In this document: positions 10,834-22,298 of the stretch, piece after piece | How positions within the stretch are numbered: the first letter of the stretch is position 1 | Layout of the letters: each line of letters opens with the position of its first letter | Made by a program: the position numbers and the translations under genes | The notes under the pieces: generated by a model | What the model was told of the DNA's origin: nothing | What the model saw: the letters and a program-made list of their open reading frames with translations, nothing else | Databases searched by the model: none | Assembly: GCA_003024175.1 (NCBI GenBank) | Contig: MDYQ01000049.1 | Location: 62,001 to 126,000 of the forward strand | Direction of reading: 5' to 3' | Origin: Planoprotostelium fungivorum | Taxonomy: Eukaryota; Evosea; Variosea; Cavosteliida; Cavosteliaceae | Length of the DNA stretch: 64,000 bases

Positions 10834-11425
10834 TGTTATACTCGACGAGATGATTAGCAATTGTTCGCGAATGATGACAGGACATCTGAAATAACCTCGT
10901 GTAACAGCAACGGTGTGTGCTGTTAGACAATTGGATTGAGGCGGAGACGTGTGTCGCCTGAAGAGCTCTACCTACACAGAAGTGGCGCATCTGTTTTTGT
11001 GGTGATCTTCACGTCTTCTCATCACGAGCATTCACAATGATCACGATCACCACCGCGCGACTACGTTGATTTGGTAGACAGGCTTTCATGCCAATCAGAT
11101 GGTATTCCAGCGGTGCACCTGGTGCCAGCTATTTCACACTGGAAGATCGGCCTTGATGATACGGTTGTTCATCATTTTGTGATTACCTAAATACGTTTCG
11201 TGTTTGGTCTATCTGTGCTCGATGTGGCTGTAGCCACATTGGATGTCGACACCTATGTATAGCCAACGATATGCGATCCTCCCTTGATGTAGGTAATTAC
11301 TATCCAAAGAGCGTTGTACCGTAAGAATTTCACATGATGGTCGAAGATTGGGCGTTGTTCTGGTCAGTCACGTGAGATGACAGGATCGGCTCGGCAGAAG
11401 CAGAAGCACAGCCAGATCGAACAAA
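10834..11425. other. Divergent intergenic region
   Basis: This interval of 592 bp separates the divergently transcribed glycoprotein and polyprenyl synthase genes. It holds a near-palindrome ATGTGGCTGTAGCCACAT at about 11221 and a CACGTGA at 11369, but no gene. Both could be regulatory; neither is proven. Confidence 0.4.
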
Positions 11426-13340
11426 ATGACGACGCGAGAGGGAGATAAAGGGGTCAACCAGGAGCTCGACACCGCTGCCTCTCAACAGCAACAAGCATCG
11501 AAAGCACAATCGGAATCAGATAACAAAGTAGACATAAAAGGTAACATAGACAAGATCATACATTCAGGAGTAATCCTCCTATGCAGCCGTTCTTTCAGGC
11601 CCTTTAGAGTTGATCCAGAAGACACTTGAAAAATGGATACCGAGATCGGCCGATGAAGAGAGGTTGAAGTCCATCATGATTTCGCAAAGGTACAAGTTCG
11701 ATTTAGAGGGCATTAACAAATCCATCTTCGAACCTATCTGGGAGTTATTAGATCGAGGTGAGGAGCTGTTTATATACGTCTGGGCGTGAATGGATATATT
11801 GATTTGAATCGTAGGTGGAAAGAGGTGGAGATCGACTTTGGTATTACTTGTCGCGGAAGCATTAGGAAAGAAGGTCGAAGATGTTATCGATCTATGTGTC
11901 ATCACCGAGATCATCCACAATGGTTCTCTCATCGTGAGCTGATATCAAATCACATCTTCTCATTTGAACATCAGATCGACGACATTGAAGACAGCAGCGA
12001 CGTGAGGAGAGGTAAACCATGTCTTCATCACATGGTTGGATTAGACATAGCAGTGAACGTTGGAAACAGTGAGTCTGGAATATTCTCCTCCATCTGACGA
12101 GATGCATCAGTGATGTACTTCCTGCCCATGAAAGTCTTAGAGGAGAAGAAGAAGACTCTGTCGGTCGATACCTTGTTGCAATGTTACGAGGTGATCACAT
12201 GATGTGATGTTCTCGTTAATCAACCCATTCATTCGAAACCATTGGATCGATGTCATGTGATGCATGAATTTTTTGAACTCGGTTGCTATCATGAAATGAC
12301 AATGGAATCAACCATGATATGTGGACATATTGAACCATCCAATAGAAATCAATTTCGAAACCATCAGCTTTGATGATGATCATCATGTTGACAACGTATG
12401 AAGGTCTACTCTCAAGAGATGATCAACGTCCATCTCGGTCAAGGCCTAGATATCTGCTGGCATTCCAGGAAATTGGGCGAAGGTAATGGTCACCTCGCAT
12501 CATCATCATCATCACACACATCATCATCATCATCATCTCTTTTTATTCACTCTCTTTAGACCACGAACCCACGGTGGAACATTATCTACACATGTGTGCG
12601 AACAAAACCGGAGCACTAGCCAGGATGTCTGTCAAGCTCTCAGCCATCGTGTGCGGAGGTGAATCCCTTCAGGTGATTTTCCCGCCATTTTTTCCCGTTA
12701 AAATCGGGTCACGTGACGCATCGTGCAGGTGGAAGCCCTGGGAAAATTCGCGGAATCTCTCGGTGTCGCGTTTCAGATTCAAGATGATCTGTTGAACCTG
12801 ATGGAAGGCAACAGTGAAGGCTCTCTCGCCGCTGGAAAGGGAGGAGTTGGTGAGCATTCATCTCATCATGAGATCCGTCATTACATCCATTATTACATCC
12901 ATCGTTATATCCATCATGAATTCCATCGTCTTTGTTGCGGTCGCGATCATCATCATGTCGATCGTCGTTTTCGTTCGTTTCGATCGATTTGGAGTTCACT
13001 GTATTGTCACATCATCATCTCGTGTTTCATCTGATCGTCAACAGGTGAAGACATTCACGAAGGCAAGAGAACACTGATGGTCATCCATTCTTTCACTCAT
13101 GGCACTGTCGATGATGCCCGACGGCTCAAAGACATTCTGTCCATGAAGACATACGATCAGGTTCTCATCCGGGAGGCCATCGACATCATGGAAAGATCTG
13201 GATCCATGCAATATGCAAAGGAGAAGGCACAACAAGTTCTCAAAGAGGCATGGGCTGAGGTCGACGATGTTCTTCCACAGACGAAAGCAAAGGATAGATT
13301 GAAAGCATTGGCTCATTACATGATCGAGAGATCGATATAA
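11426..13340 (+). CDS. Short-chain trans-polyprenyl diphosphate synthase (GGPP/FPP synthase family)
   Basis: Nine exons (11426-11540, 11599-11757, 11815-11933, 11975-12068, 12111-12190, 12404-12482, 12560-12672, 12729-12849, 13045-13340) give 391 aa. The Gly-Lys-Arg substrate site is GGKRWRSTL. The first Asp-rich motif is IIDDIEDSSDVRRGKP, with EIIHNGSL just upstream. Later motifs are INVHLGQGLDICW, the ANKTGALARMS helix, the second Asp-rich motif FQIQDDLLNL, and GEDIHEGKRTL. The DDIED-SS-RRG pattern and the DDLLN variant lacking the third Asp match eukaryotic type III GGPP synthases, so GGPP is the likeliest product, feeding protein prenylation. A Gln/Ser-rich extension of about 40 residues precedes the domain. 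Intron 7 contains a CCCGCCATTTT motif. Confidence 0.9.
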
Positions 13341-13437
13341 AGAGTTTTGTTTTTGGACTTGTCAGCATGTGGATGATGGTGTGGATGTTGCGTTGTAGAG
13401 GTGGGAGTCACTTTCGGAAATACCAGATCATCTTCGG

Positions 13438-14642
13438 ATGAGCAGCAATCGACCACCACCCCTGTCACTCGATGATCCGAACGTCAAGGTGAGATCCGAT
13501 TCTTCTCACAGCTCATGATGTCAGCTGGTCGATGCGGGTCCTCAATCTCCAATCGTCATTTTGTTGGGATGGGTCAATTGCAAGATGAAACACTTGAACA
13601 ATTATGTAGACACCGTCTATAACCCTTTGGGGTTCACTTCGCTGGCACTCAAAGTTCCCGATGTCAATCAGTGAGGCTAAATCATCACCATCTCCGACAG
13701 CTAATCTCACTCCAGCTGGGTTCCTTCAAAGATGAGATTGTGGAGCGAGAGGCTATTGGTTTTGATCGAAGATCTCGGGCTCCAATCGAAAGACAGACCT
13801 CTCATCCTACAAACCTTTTCGGTGATCATTCAGATCGTGTCTCGTCGCTGATTCGAAAAAGGGCAACAGTATCGCTTACTCCCATCTTGCCGACCTCTAT
13901 AGCCATGATCAGAGGTAAATCGCCATCAAACATGCGACGTTGACCATCTCACAGATACTCTGCATCCCTTCAGAACATCAAAGGACAAGTATTCGATAGT
14001 TCAGGCATCCACACGATTTCGGGTGAGTTGCAATGATCGTCGTATCATGTGCGATCGTATGGCCCAACATGACTGATGCTGATCGACAATCAGTTTTGGC
14101 TGCTTACGATGCTCTGACGAAAGAAGGGAAGTGGAACGCGATTTCAAAGTGGCTCCTGTGGCTTTCTTTGAAGATATTACAATGCGTCTTGGTCGATGAG
14201 GTCAAATTGAATCGAGAATTCCAAAGAAGGATGAAAGATAACAAGGTGAGCTGAGAACCGTTCGATCGAAGACATGACATCATCATGAACTGCGAGACGT
14301 GTGCATGATGCAGACATCGTTTCACATTGCAGATGATGATCGTCATGACATGCGAACAAATGATTCTGACGATCATAGATTCGGGTTCCAACCCTCTTGT
14401 TTTACACTCCCAACGATGACCTGATACCTGAGATCGCAATCGATCGATTGATCGAGCAGCTGAAACAACACGGAGTCTCAGTGAAAGCCAACCGGTGAAC
14501 CTTCGCTTGCTTCTCGTCTAATCGATGTTGTAGATGGGAGGATTCACAGCACGTGCGACACTTGAAGACGCACAAGGAAGAATACAAGGCTGCTGTTGGA
14601 GAATTGGTGAAGGAAACATGTCGACCCAAAGCAAAGTTGTAA
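13438..14642 (+). CDS. TMEM53/DUF829 alpha/beta-hydrolase-like protein
   Basis: Eight exons (13438-13488, 13525-13670, 13716-13821, 13862-13914, 13955-14022, 14094-14245, 14379-14494, 14534-14642) give 266 aa. The DUF829 signature is at the N-terminus, SPIVILLGWVNCKMKHLNNY, and at the C-terminus, VPTLLFYTPNDDLIPEIAID followed by WEDSQHVRHLKTHKEEY. The strand-Asp and the SxHVxHL motif carry the Asp and His of the hydrolase triad. The central segment SGNSIAYSHLADLY could hold a nucleophile but lacks a canonical GxSxG. TMEM53 proteins localise to the nuclear envelope and their activity is unsettled. AATAAA overlaps the stop at 14642. Confidence 0.85.
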
Positions 14643-16404
14643 ATAAATCCGATTTCAATTGTCTATTATCGATCCGTAGTGCGTCTCATCAGAGGTGATT
14701 ATGTACATGAGGCTTCGCCAGAGTTTCAATTTGACCTGTCTTGCGTCTTGACCTTCAGGGGCTGGGTGAGGCGCTCCCAACCAAGAGAATCACCGTCGTC
14801 TGTCATCAAGCATGCGAAGGTGGAACAGTGGCCGATGAGGTCCTCCATCCGAAAGAACATGCGAGGAGGTGTCGTCTCTAAAACGAAATAAGAGGTGCCC
14901 GTGTCTGGATGAGTCAACTCTTCGTTGTGGGATATGCGATAATGATCTGAAGAGGTCAATTCAGTGACAGAACGATCGAGATTCACATATACGACGAGCC
15001 AACACGGCTGAAAGGACGAAAGAGCCTCTCGCTGTGCTGGATGGCCTTACGAGGAATGTGCCATCCTCTTCACGCATCAAAAGTTGGTGTGCTTGTTGAG
15101 GCGATTGGACAGATGCGATATACCACCTTCTTCTCTCAGCATTCGTCCCAATCGACGCATCATCTGAACTCACGGTCGACAGAGGAAACTGATGGAAGGA
15201 GGGAGATATGTTGAATCTTGACTCTCTGAAGGGGGGTCTGCTGCCGTGGCTCCCATCGATAGCCTTCCTTTTTGTGGTCGATAATCCGGACTAATGCCCG
15301 TTTCACGTTAACGGGGCCGGCTCACCATGGCAACCGATCACCATTGGTTCTGACGAATCGACTATTGAATGCGAAACGGCATCGGTATGCTTTGCGTAAT
15401 GAATCCGAGAGGATGCACAGATCATGTAAAGCATACGAAGGAGTTCTGACGTAGCAGTGCACGACGATCGGTTGTCATCATCAAGAGAATCACCGATCAT
15501 CATCAGTGGAAGTGGAAATCGATCTGTTCTTCCCACAAATGGAAGAGTATAGAGTCAGCAGACAATTGACAGGCTCTCTCCTCGGCGAGGTCTACGGGAA
15601 CGTTCTGAACCATCATCGTTCTCTTCTCTTGTCCATGTTTCCGTTCTTGTACAAAGTATACCCAACTCATCCTCTGAAGCATTTATTTCAGAGATATAGT
15701 GTACTGATCAAGTTGACCATTTCGCATCGAGAGGCTCGTTGTAGATCATCATACATGCTAGCACTAAATCATATCATCCGCCCGAAATTTCGATCTTAAC
15801 TGCTCTTTCCACAGAATCATCCATCGATTCCAACACGACCGAACAGCGGCCCGAATGCGACGAATGAAACCTCCATACTGCCCTATGGCACAACTGTGCC
15901 CGTCTTCCGTTCATAAGGAATAAGACGATGACATCGAATCTTCTGTTGTTTTCCCCTTCTTTGAGGAACCAAGCGGGTCCCCTCGTTTGAGACTTGTATG
16001 CGTCTCAAAATTTTAGGAAATACTTCCCCTACACACGACCACCCCTATCGAAACGATCAAGAGACATCCGGTCCCTCCTCTATATGGCCTCGATTCGGTA
16101 TCACTCTTTTGAAGACGTCCATCGGCCGTGGAAACGGCGGACATCATCGTGTCCATCGTGTGAAGGATTTTGATTCGTGGGACATGTATGTCAATTCTGA
16201 AGCACTTACAAACACCGTCTGTGACACATTCCAAGCTTGTAAATGGAGTTCTAAACGTGGGCTAGAGCGGTAACTAGCGTGAAAGACGTACAGAGACTCT
16301 CACTTTCTATTGAGCATTCGTTGTCCACACGAACAAGCAACAAGCCATTCAGCTTACGCCAACATCACCACCATCCAACTAATAGACATCATTGAAACAT
16401 CACG
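14643..16404. other. Gene-poor interval with an SH2 relic and a possible kinase-start relic
   Basis: Apart from the SH2 fragment described separately, this 1.76-kb stretch holds only short open frames. On the + strand 15537-15612 encodes QMEEYRVSRQLTGSLLGEVY, which looks like the glycine-loop start of a protein kinase but leads nowhere. Nothing else could be recognised on either strand. Confidence 0.4.
14726..15173 (-). pseudogene. SH2 domain fragment with internal frame break
   Basis: Two overlapping frames together carry a textbook SH2 fold: RRRWYIASVQSPQQAHQLL, then EEDGTFLVRPSSTARGSFVL with the phosphotyrosine-binding Arg in FLVRPS. In a shifted frame follow VNLDRSVTELTSSDHYRISH and TSYFVLETTPPRMFFRMEDL. 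A one-base shift in CGTCGTATATGTGAATC separates the halves, and no GT-AG intron restores it. No upstream partner domain was found. It may be a dead SH2 gene or an assembly error in a small SH2 protein. SH2 domains occur in amoebozoan STAT and SHK kinases, but no kinase accompanies this one. Confidence 0.6.
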
Positions 16405-16617
16405 ATGACTCGCCCTCGACTCCAATCTAAGAGCTGCTCTCGATGTTGTGGTTCCGGTTTGGAAGAGTCACAATGTTCCATCTGCACAACATGCAATGGA
16501 AACAAATGCATGCAATGCAATGAGAGAGGATACAGCTCACTTCCTTTCGTAGAATGCAACCAATGTCAAGGAACTGGAGAGGAATCATCAAACTCCTCGA
16601 CGAACTGCTCCCATTGA
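16405..16617 (+). CDS. 70-aa CxxC zinc-binding mini-protein (DnaJ-type Cys-rich repeats)
   Basis: A single exon encodes 70 aa with four CxxC-like pairs: CSRCCGSG, CSICTTCNGNKC, CMQCNERGY and CNQCQGTGEE. The CxxCxGxG pattern is that of the DnaJ zinc-binding domain, seen also in small stand-alone chaperone-like or photosystem-assembly proteins. The terminal ESSNSSTNCSH is low-complexity. ATCACGATG gives a plain start context. There is no adjacent J domain, so it is either a free-standing DnaJ-ZnF protein or part of a larger lost gene. Confidence 0.6.
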   Translation: MTRPRLQSKSCSRCCGSGLEESQCSICTTCNGNKCMQCNERGYSSLPFVECNQCQGTGEESSNSSTNCSH

Positions 16618-16993
16618 TAAAGACTGTAACATTTAAACCATCAGCTCGTCTTTATTACACAACATCATCACAACATCGGGTGAAGCGATGGAGACCTCAT
16701 TGTCTGGCGTTATTCAAAAAATTTGAATCCGGATTCTAAATAGAGAAGAGGCGGGTCGATAACATCATCCATCATCTGGAGCTGCTTGCGAAGGTTTCCA
16801 GAAGAGCTCTTCTTCCGCTTGTGTGTCTCCAACCACACTGCGGTTGTGTTTCCAATTTCCATCGTCTAATGCAAATTCATAACCGTTGAGCGCCGCGCGC
16901 CAGATCAGTAGGCTCTAAAAACGTTAAGACGTTCAACGAAACTATTTATATTAAGGTGAAGCTTTCGGTTGATGATGTCCTAACAATTAGAAG
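16618..16993. other. Intergenic region upstream of the SH3 gene
   Basis: This 376-bp interval has an AT-rich stretch (ACTATTTATATTAAGG at about 16941) 40 bp before the SH3 ATG, a candidate core promoter. I see no gene. Confidence 0.4.
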
Positions 16994-19900
16994 ATGAGAG
17001 TAAAAGCTTTATATACGTGGGAGGCACAACACAGCCACCAGATCAGCTTTGCAAAGGATGATACATTTGAGGTGACAGCGAATGAAGGAGGATGGTGGAC
17101 GGGGTTATTTAATGGACAGAAGGGAATCTTTCCCTCCAACTACGTCACTGTCGTCGATAACTGTGAGTCGATCGCAGTTTCCATTCGTGTGTTGCCTCCA
17201 ATTTTCCATCGCTCATTCTGACTCTGTTGGACAGCATCGGCCACGCCGATACCTGCATCACCGACCATGTCGAAGAAATTGGGTGCAACCATTAGAAGAT
17301 TGCAGAGTCAATGTGGATTTCGAGACAACCAAGGAAACGAAACGGGTCGACTTGGCAAGAGTGCGGCCGATTCAGATCTTCCATATCGGCTCGATGGTAA
17401 ATCATCACCCACCATTCCCGAATCATCACTGACACTCGCCAGATGCACCTGCCGAAACTGACTTACAACCACCGGAGACGGAGACCACTCCACAAGACAC
17501 TCGACCGGCCTCCATCTCTCACCCCGCATTACTGGCTGTGAAGCCAAGCTTGTCGAGAAAAGACAGCAGTGAACTAGACACGCGGACAGAGAGGCTGATA
17601 TCTCTCACGAAGGGAAGAGCCTCTCTGAAAAATCGTCGACCCATGTCTAGAAATACTTCAGTCAATCTGGCGGACATGTTCAAACCGTGAGATGAAACGA
17701 TCTTTCATTTACTTTGATTCTTCCTTCGTTATTCATCACGAACATCATCAATGTCATCTTGGTGGAGATGTCTGACATGAAGACAGAGTGGAAGAGACGA
17801 CGGAGGACAGCGATGCAACGAGCAAGATCCAGAAATTAGAGAAACTGTTGAGAGAAGAGAAGCAGAAGGTGGCGCACGAAGAAGAGATGGCGGTCAATCT
17901 TCGCGTAGAACGCTCATCTCACAAGGTGAACGAGACGAAAGCCTCTTTTAATCTATTTTATTCTACAGCCTCTTGTACTCACTCGACGCAGGAGCGCATC
18001 GAGAAATTGGAATTACAATTGCGCGTTGTAGAGAAGGAAAGGGAAGAATTACAAGTGAAATTAGCTTTGAATCAACACAAAGAGGAGAAGATACAAGAGA
18101 CCACTTTGGCCGTAGCCACAGCTGAAGCCACACTGAAGAAGGAATTGTCCGATCTACAACGCGACAATCGAGAGATTATACGACAATCCAGCCTCAGCTT
18201 AGAAGAGACGAAGAAACGATTGGATGAAGTCACGAGAGAGTACGAGAAGCTGAAAATGGAGGCCGTGGAGAGACAGGCCGGCTATGCCAAAACGTTGGAA
18301 GGCTCCAGCGCCGACGTGCAGAAGCTCCAGATCGAGTTGTCGAAGCTGAAGGAAGACATGAAAGAGAAGCAGAAGCAAGAGGAAGAGAGGGAAAAGAAGA
18401 AGATAGAAGAGACGAACGAGAGGGAGAAAGAGAACGAGAAGAAGGTGAACCAGTACAAAGCTGAGGCGAAAGAGTTGGAGCGACAATTGGAGAGCTATCA
18501 GAATCGTATGTCAGGTTCTCAAAAGGTGAAATCTATTCTTCACGACACAGATGATCTCTCATCCACATTCGACATATGTGATATAGACCCCCGTTGTAGA
18601 TCGAATCTCACACCCGATTCATCTTATACCATATAGAGTGAACTGACGCTCTACAACAGTCAGAAGAGCAGTTGCAGAATCACCTGGATACGACGCAGAG
18701 ACAATACCGTGAAGCAAAAGAAGAGATCGAGAGAACACAGAAGCAATATCACGAGGCGAAACAAGACATCGACCGAATCGAGAAACAATGTATCGAGGCA
18801 AGGGAGAGCTTGACAGTGCTATCGAAGCAGTACAGAGAAACCAAAGACGAATTAGAGAAGACGAAGGGCAAATTGGGAGAAGTCAGCGTAGAGCGGGATC
18901 AGTTGAGAGAGAATCAGACACGTTTTGAAGAGGAGAGGAACACGGTGAACGCAACGAAATTTGCAATGTGCTGAAGAAGATACAGGAGAAGAAGAGATTC
19001 CAATCGGAGATTGAGTTATTGAAGAAGGAGAGAGAAGACATGCTGAGAGAGAAGAGTGTCACGTCACAGAAGACATTGGATCGAGCGAAGAGCGACGAAG
19101 AAACGAGATCTGAATGGAAGAGAACAGAAGACAAGCTTCGATCAGAGTTGAAGAGCTCCACGGAAAATTATCAGACACAAAAGCAGGTCAGTCTTTGTTT
19201 TCGTTCGATCTCTGTATAAATATAAATAATATTCTTGTTATTGTCAGGAGAGGACTGACAAGGTACAGAGTGCATCAGAGAACGAGAAACAATTGAGAGA
19301 AGAGATGAAGAAATTGAGAGAACAGCTGACGAACGTGACCAACGATCTTGCCACACAGAGAAAGGTAAAGTTGATTCATTTCCTTTGATCTGACGATTGG
19401 AATAGAATGCATCAGAGAGTGAAAAGTCGTTGAGAGAGGAGCACAACCAAGAGATCGCGCGACTGAGATCTACCTCTCGAACTCTGTGAGTCGTCTTATC
19501 TTCATCGCGCATCGATCATCACCCAGTGTTGTCACTCGACCATCTCATCATCTTGATGGTGATCTCTCGTCTGACGTAATATCAGGGATGGAAACAGTGT
19601 GGTTGATGTCACGAGTGATCTGAAGAGCAAATTCGATGCACTGCAACGACAGCAACTCAGCGAAAAGTCGACCTACGATGAGAAGACGAAGAAGCATGAG
19701 AGGGACGTTGAAAAGTCTGAGGCTTCAAGGTGGAAAGATTCGTCGAGATTTCTAGAAGCTAACGAGGGCAGGAGAGAGTGGGAGAACAAATATTTGGGCC
19801 TCGAGGAGAAATGGAATCGGCAGTGCGAGGAGAATCGCCAGCTGATGGCGGAACTTTCCGCAGAGAGGGCAAAGACGCGGGAATCACCTTCTACACCCTC

Positions 19901-20175
19901 TTCTCTGTCTTCATCTGCGTCATCACCGGACAAAGTGAAGATATTGGAGACAAAATTAGCCAGTGAACGAAGGAGCAAAGCTCAATTAGAAGGTGAGATC
20001 ATCCTCTGCTGACGATGAGATGGGTGATGCTGATGATGTTGAAGGATCGGTGAAGAAATTAGAGATGGAGATGATCGAGTTCAAAGGAAGGATGGTTGGA
20101 TTGCTTTCTCTGCTCGAGCAGAGAAATTTGAAGAGGAATGGGCGGTTGGCAGAACAGGCCAGCTCAAGAGTGTAA
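16994..20175 (+). CDS. N-terminal SH3 domain protein with long coiled coil
   Basis: The first exon encodes a complete SH3 domain at residues 1-55: VKALYTWEAQHSHQISFAKD (ALYxY/W motif), then GGWWTGLFNGQKGIFPSNYV, with the conserved WW, G-x-FPSNYV and terminal VTVV strand. A linker rich in Ser, Pro and Thr follows over two exons (LDTRTERLISLTKGRASLKN). From about 17788 onward the protein is nearly continuous heptad coiled coil (KIQKLEKLLREEKQK, ERIEKLELQLRVVEKE and similar) ending ...EQASSRV at 20175. Several introns are in-frame and without stops, so retained forms would be translatable. The domain plan suggests an actin or membrane-trafficking scaffold of the endocytic or cytokinetic kind; no catalytic part is seen. 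Confidence 0.85.
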
Positions 20176-20220
20176 CATAAAATCTTGAATTTATTATTTT
20201 AGATAACCCTCTGTACCAGA

Positions 20221-20811
20221 TTATTCTGAATCTGGAGCAGATTCCGCCGTTTTCAATCTCAGTTCCAGTATTGATACACGCATCTTCTGGTCCAATCGCA
20301 TCATACGTGTCTCAGCTTCATCTGCTCTTCGCTTTGCTTCGTCAACGCGTTCCATACATTGCTTCCCAACAGTATCTGTGGTAGTCTGTATCCACATGAA
20401 ACAAGAAGACGTTTACCGACGGGACAGTTGGCCGTGTGACTTCGTGCGACACTTGATTCTCAATCCGTTCAGCTGCGCTAGGATCTTGCGATGGACTGGT
20501 TCCTTCGGTGTGCACTTTTTCTCGTTACAGCGAGGACAGGGGTTCCGCTGGCAGACTCTGCAAGAGAGGCCGTCGCATAAAGTGTACTCGATAGGATCTC
20601 CACAGGGTTCTGAACAGATGGGACATTCTAAATCCTGTCCACGACATCCTCATCCACGTACACATAGACCCACTCCTGGACGACCGTTGATCTTCAAGGA
20701 TCTATCTTTTGTCACCTTCTTTACTGCGATTGGACGGGACACCTTCTTTACTACGATTTTACGAGCAGGACTTTGAGCTCTCCTGTCTAGAAACCTGATA
20801 GGCATATCCAT
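20221..20811 (-). pseudogene. Decayed tandem copy of the RING/TRAF gene
   Basis: This stretch is clearly homologous to the gene at 21128-22023. It keeps EWVYVYVDEDVVD, the RING segment LECPICSEPCGDPIEYTLCD, LSCRVCQRNPCPRCNEKKC and HRKILAQLNGL, and a short coiled-coil end (KQCMERVDEAKRRADEAETR). Between VVD and LEC one base is missing relative to the intact copy, giving an in-frame TAG. A second shift follows near LRIKC, and the TRAF zinc-finger exons are absent altogether. The copy is therefore probably non-functional, or at most a RING-only product if the frame break is a sequencing error. Confidence 0.65.
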
Positions 20812-21127
20812 GCTGTTGGGCTTTTGACCAACCTGCAACTCACCTGTTTCTGCGGAAACACGTCAAGATCTACCCAGTGACAGCAATTCTGCAGAAACTA
20901 CCTCAGTTGACCTCTGTCTTCACCATTGAAACAAAAGAGCAATTGGAAATGCTCTTGTCTCTGATCGAGCGATGGAGGTGAACCTCCATTGAAAGTCTTC
21001 TAGGCTGTCTGTATGTGGTCTCGAAGCCATTTCATATGATTTGAATGCAATATGAACAAGACACATTCTCAGAATTGATCTGGCTGTACTGATTTGTATT
21101 TCTCATTTGTTGACCTGATGACCAAGT

Positions 21128-22023
21128 TCATCTTTCTTCACTTGATTTGGGTCGTGAATAGAAGTATTCTCTGCTCTCTCTCTCCTCCATCACACGAACT
21201 GGCTCTACTTTTCTCTCTTCCAAGCCATCTCTTCTGTTCTGTTCCATCTGAATGAAGAGTTGTGCGATCTTCTGCTCGGCTGCTTCTGCTCGGCTCTGAA
21301 CCGATGCATGAGAAAAACTTTTCATTCGGTTTAATTCTGACGACTCACCTCTAATGTGTGAATGGATTTCAAGAGATGTTCTATGGGACTTCTGATCTTT
21401 ACATGAGCACATTCTCCTTCATGCTCTTCTCTTTGTCCGCGTGTGCCCATCCAAGAGCAGAGCACATCTTTTCCCGTGCATTCTACCAGAACCATATTAC
21501 ATCTCGTCTGATGAGCCTCGCGAACATTCGGTGCCACCTTCTCTCCACATCCGCGAGGACAATCTGGCAGCTTCATCAGATGACTACGCCTCTCGTGATA
21601 ATGAGTCGCTCGCAGCGGATTGGACGATGATCAAGACTCACCGACAGGACATGTGGATTTATGATTTTGAAGGTTATCTCGCTGTGTCTGCCAATCACAT
21701 GTCGGACATCTTACTATTCAGAATGGTAAATCCATTCAGTTGCGCTAGGACCTTGCGATGGACTCTAGCCTTTGGTTGGCACTTTTCATCAGTACAGCGA
21801 GGACAGGGACTCTGCTGGCATACTCGACAAGAGATGCCATCACACTGCGAGTATTCTACCGGATCGACGCACGGCTCTGAACATACGGGGCATTCTAGAT
21901 CGCGATCGATGGCATCTTCATTCACATAAACATACACCCAATCCTGAACATGTGAATTATCGGTCACAATGAAACATCTCTCACCTTCTTTACTCTCTGA
22001 GAACGCGTTGCTGCCTTCTGCAT
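21128..22023 (-). CDS. RING finger plus TRAF-type zinc finger protein
   Basis: Exons join to give MQKAATRSQRVKK, then DWVYVYVNEDAIDRDLECPV with a RING-like Cys array (CPVCSEPCVDP...CDGISCRVCQQSPCPRC...C), then the TRAF zinc-finger block NNLQNHKSTCPVDCPRGCGE, KVAPNVREAHQTRC and ECTGKDVLCSWMGTRGQREE followed by HEGEC, and a terminal coiled coil (SRAEAAEQKIAQLFIQMEQN). There is no MATH/TRAF-C domain, as in many Dictyostelium TRAF-like proteins. It is a probable ubiquitin E3 or signalling adaptor. The RING lacks the usual central His, so the fold may be atypical. A decayed copy follows downstream in the same orientation. Confidence 0.8.
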
Positions 22024-22298
22024 GGAGATGTTGTCTGTTTCTGCAGAAACGCGTCAACTGATCTCTATGGTCACCCGATCGGCCCAAATGTTACCAACTA
22101 CAAAGCGCCCACAGCTGGTGGTCCTTCAGTGGATGTTATCATTGCCTTAAACAAGAGTTCGTGATCACGGTTTGAGATTCTACCTTTTGAATAGCTGGAC
22201 GATGACCAGTCAGTGCCTACGCAAATGGTGGCGATCGCAAACCCGATGCGTGTGTGGTATACAGTCAAGTGAGTAGGATGACAAGAGAAGACGTCTCT
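22024..22298. other. Interval between TRAF and BRF1 genes with short coding-like pieces
   Basis: On the + strand about 22082-22165 reads GPNVTNYKAPTAGGPSVDVI and 22197-22270 reads LDDDQSVPTQMVAIANPMRV before a stop. The two are coding-like, but no clean splice joins them and no start is visible. They may be remnants of a lost gene. Confidence 0.25.

Noticed and set aside
18199-18486. Leu-rich minus-strand frame that looks like membrane helices
   Set aside because: It is the reverse complement of Lys/Glu coiled-coil codons in the SH3 gene, which always read as Leu/Phe/Ser.
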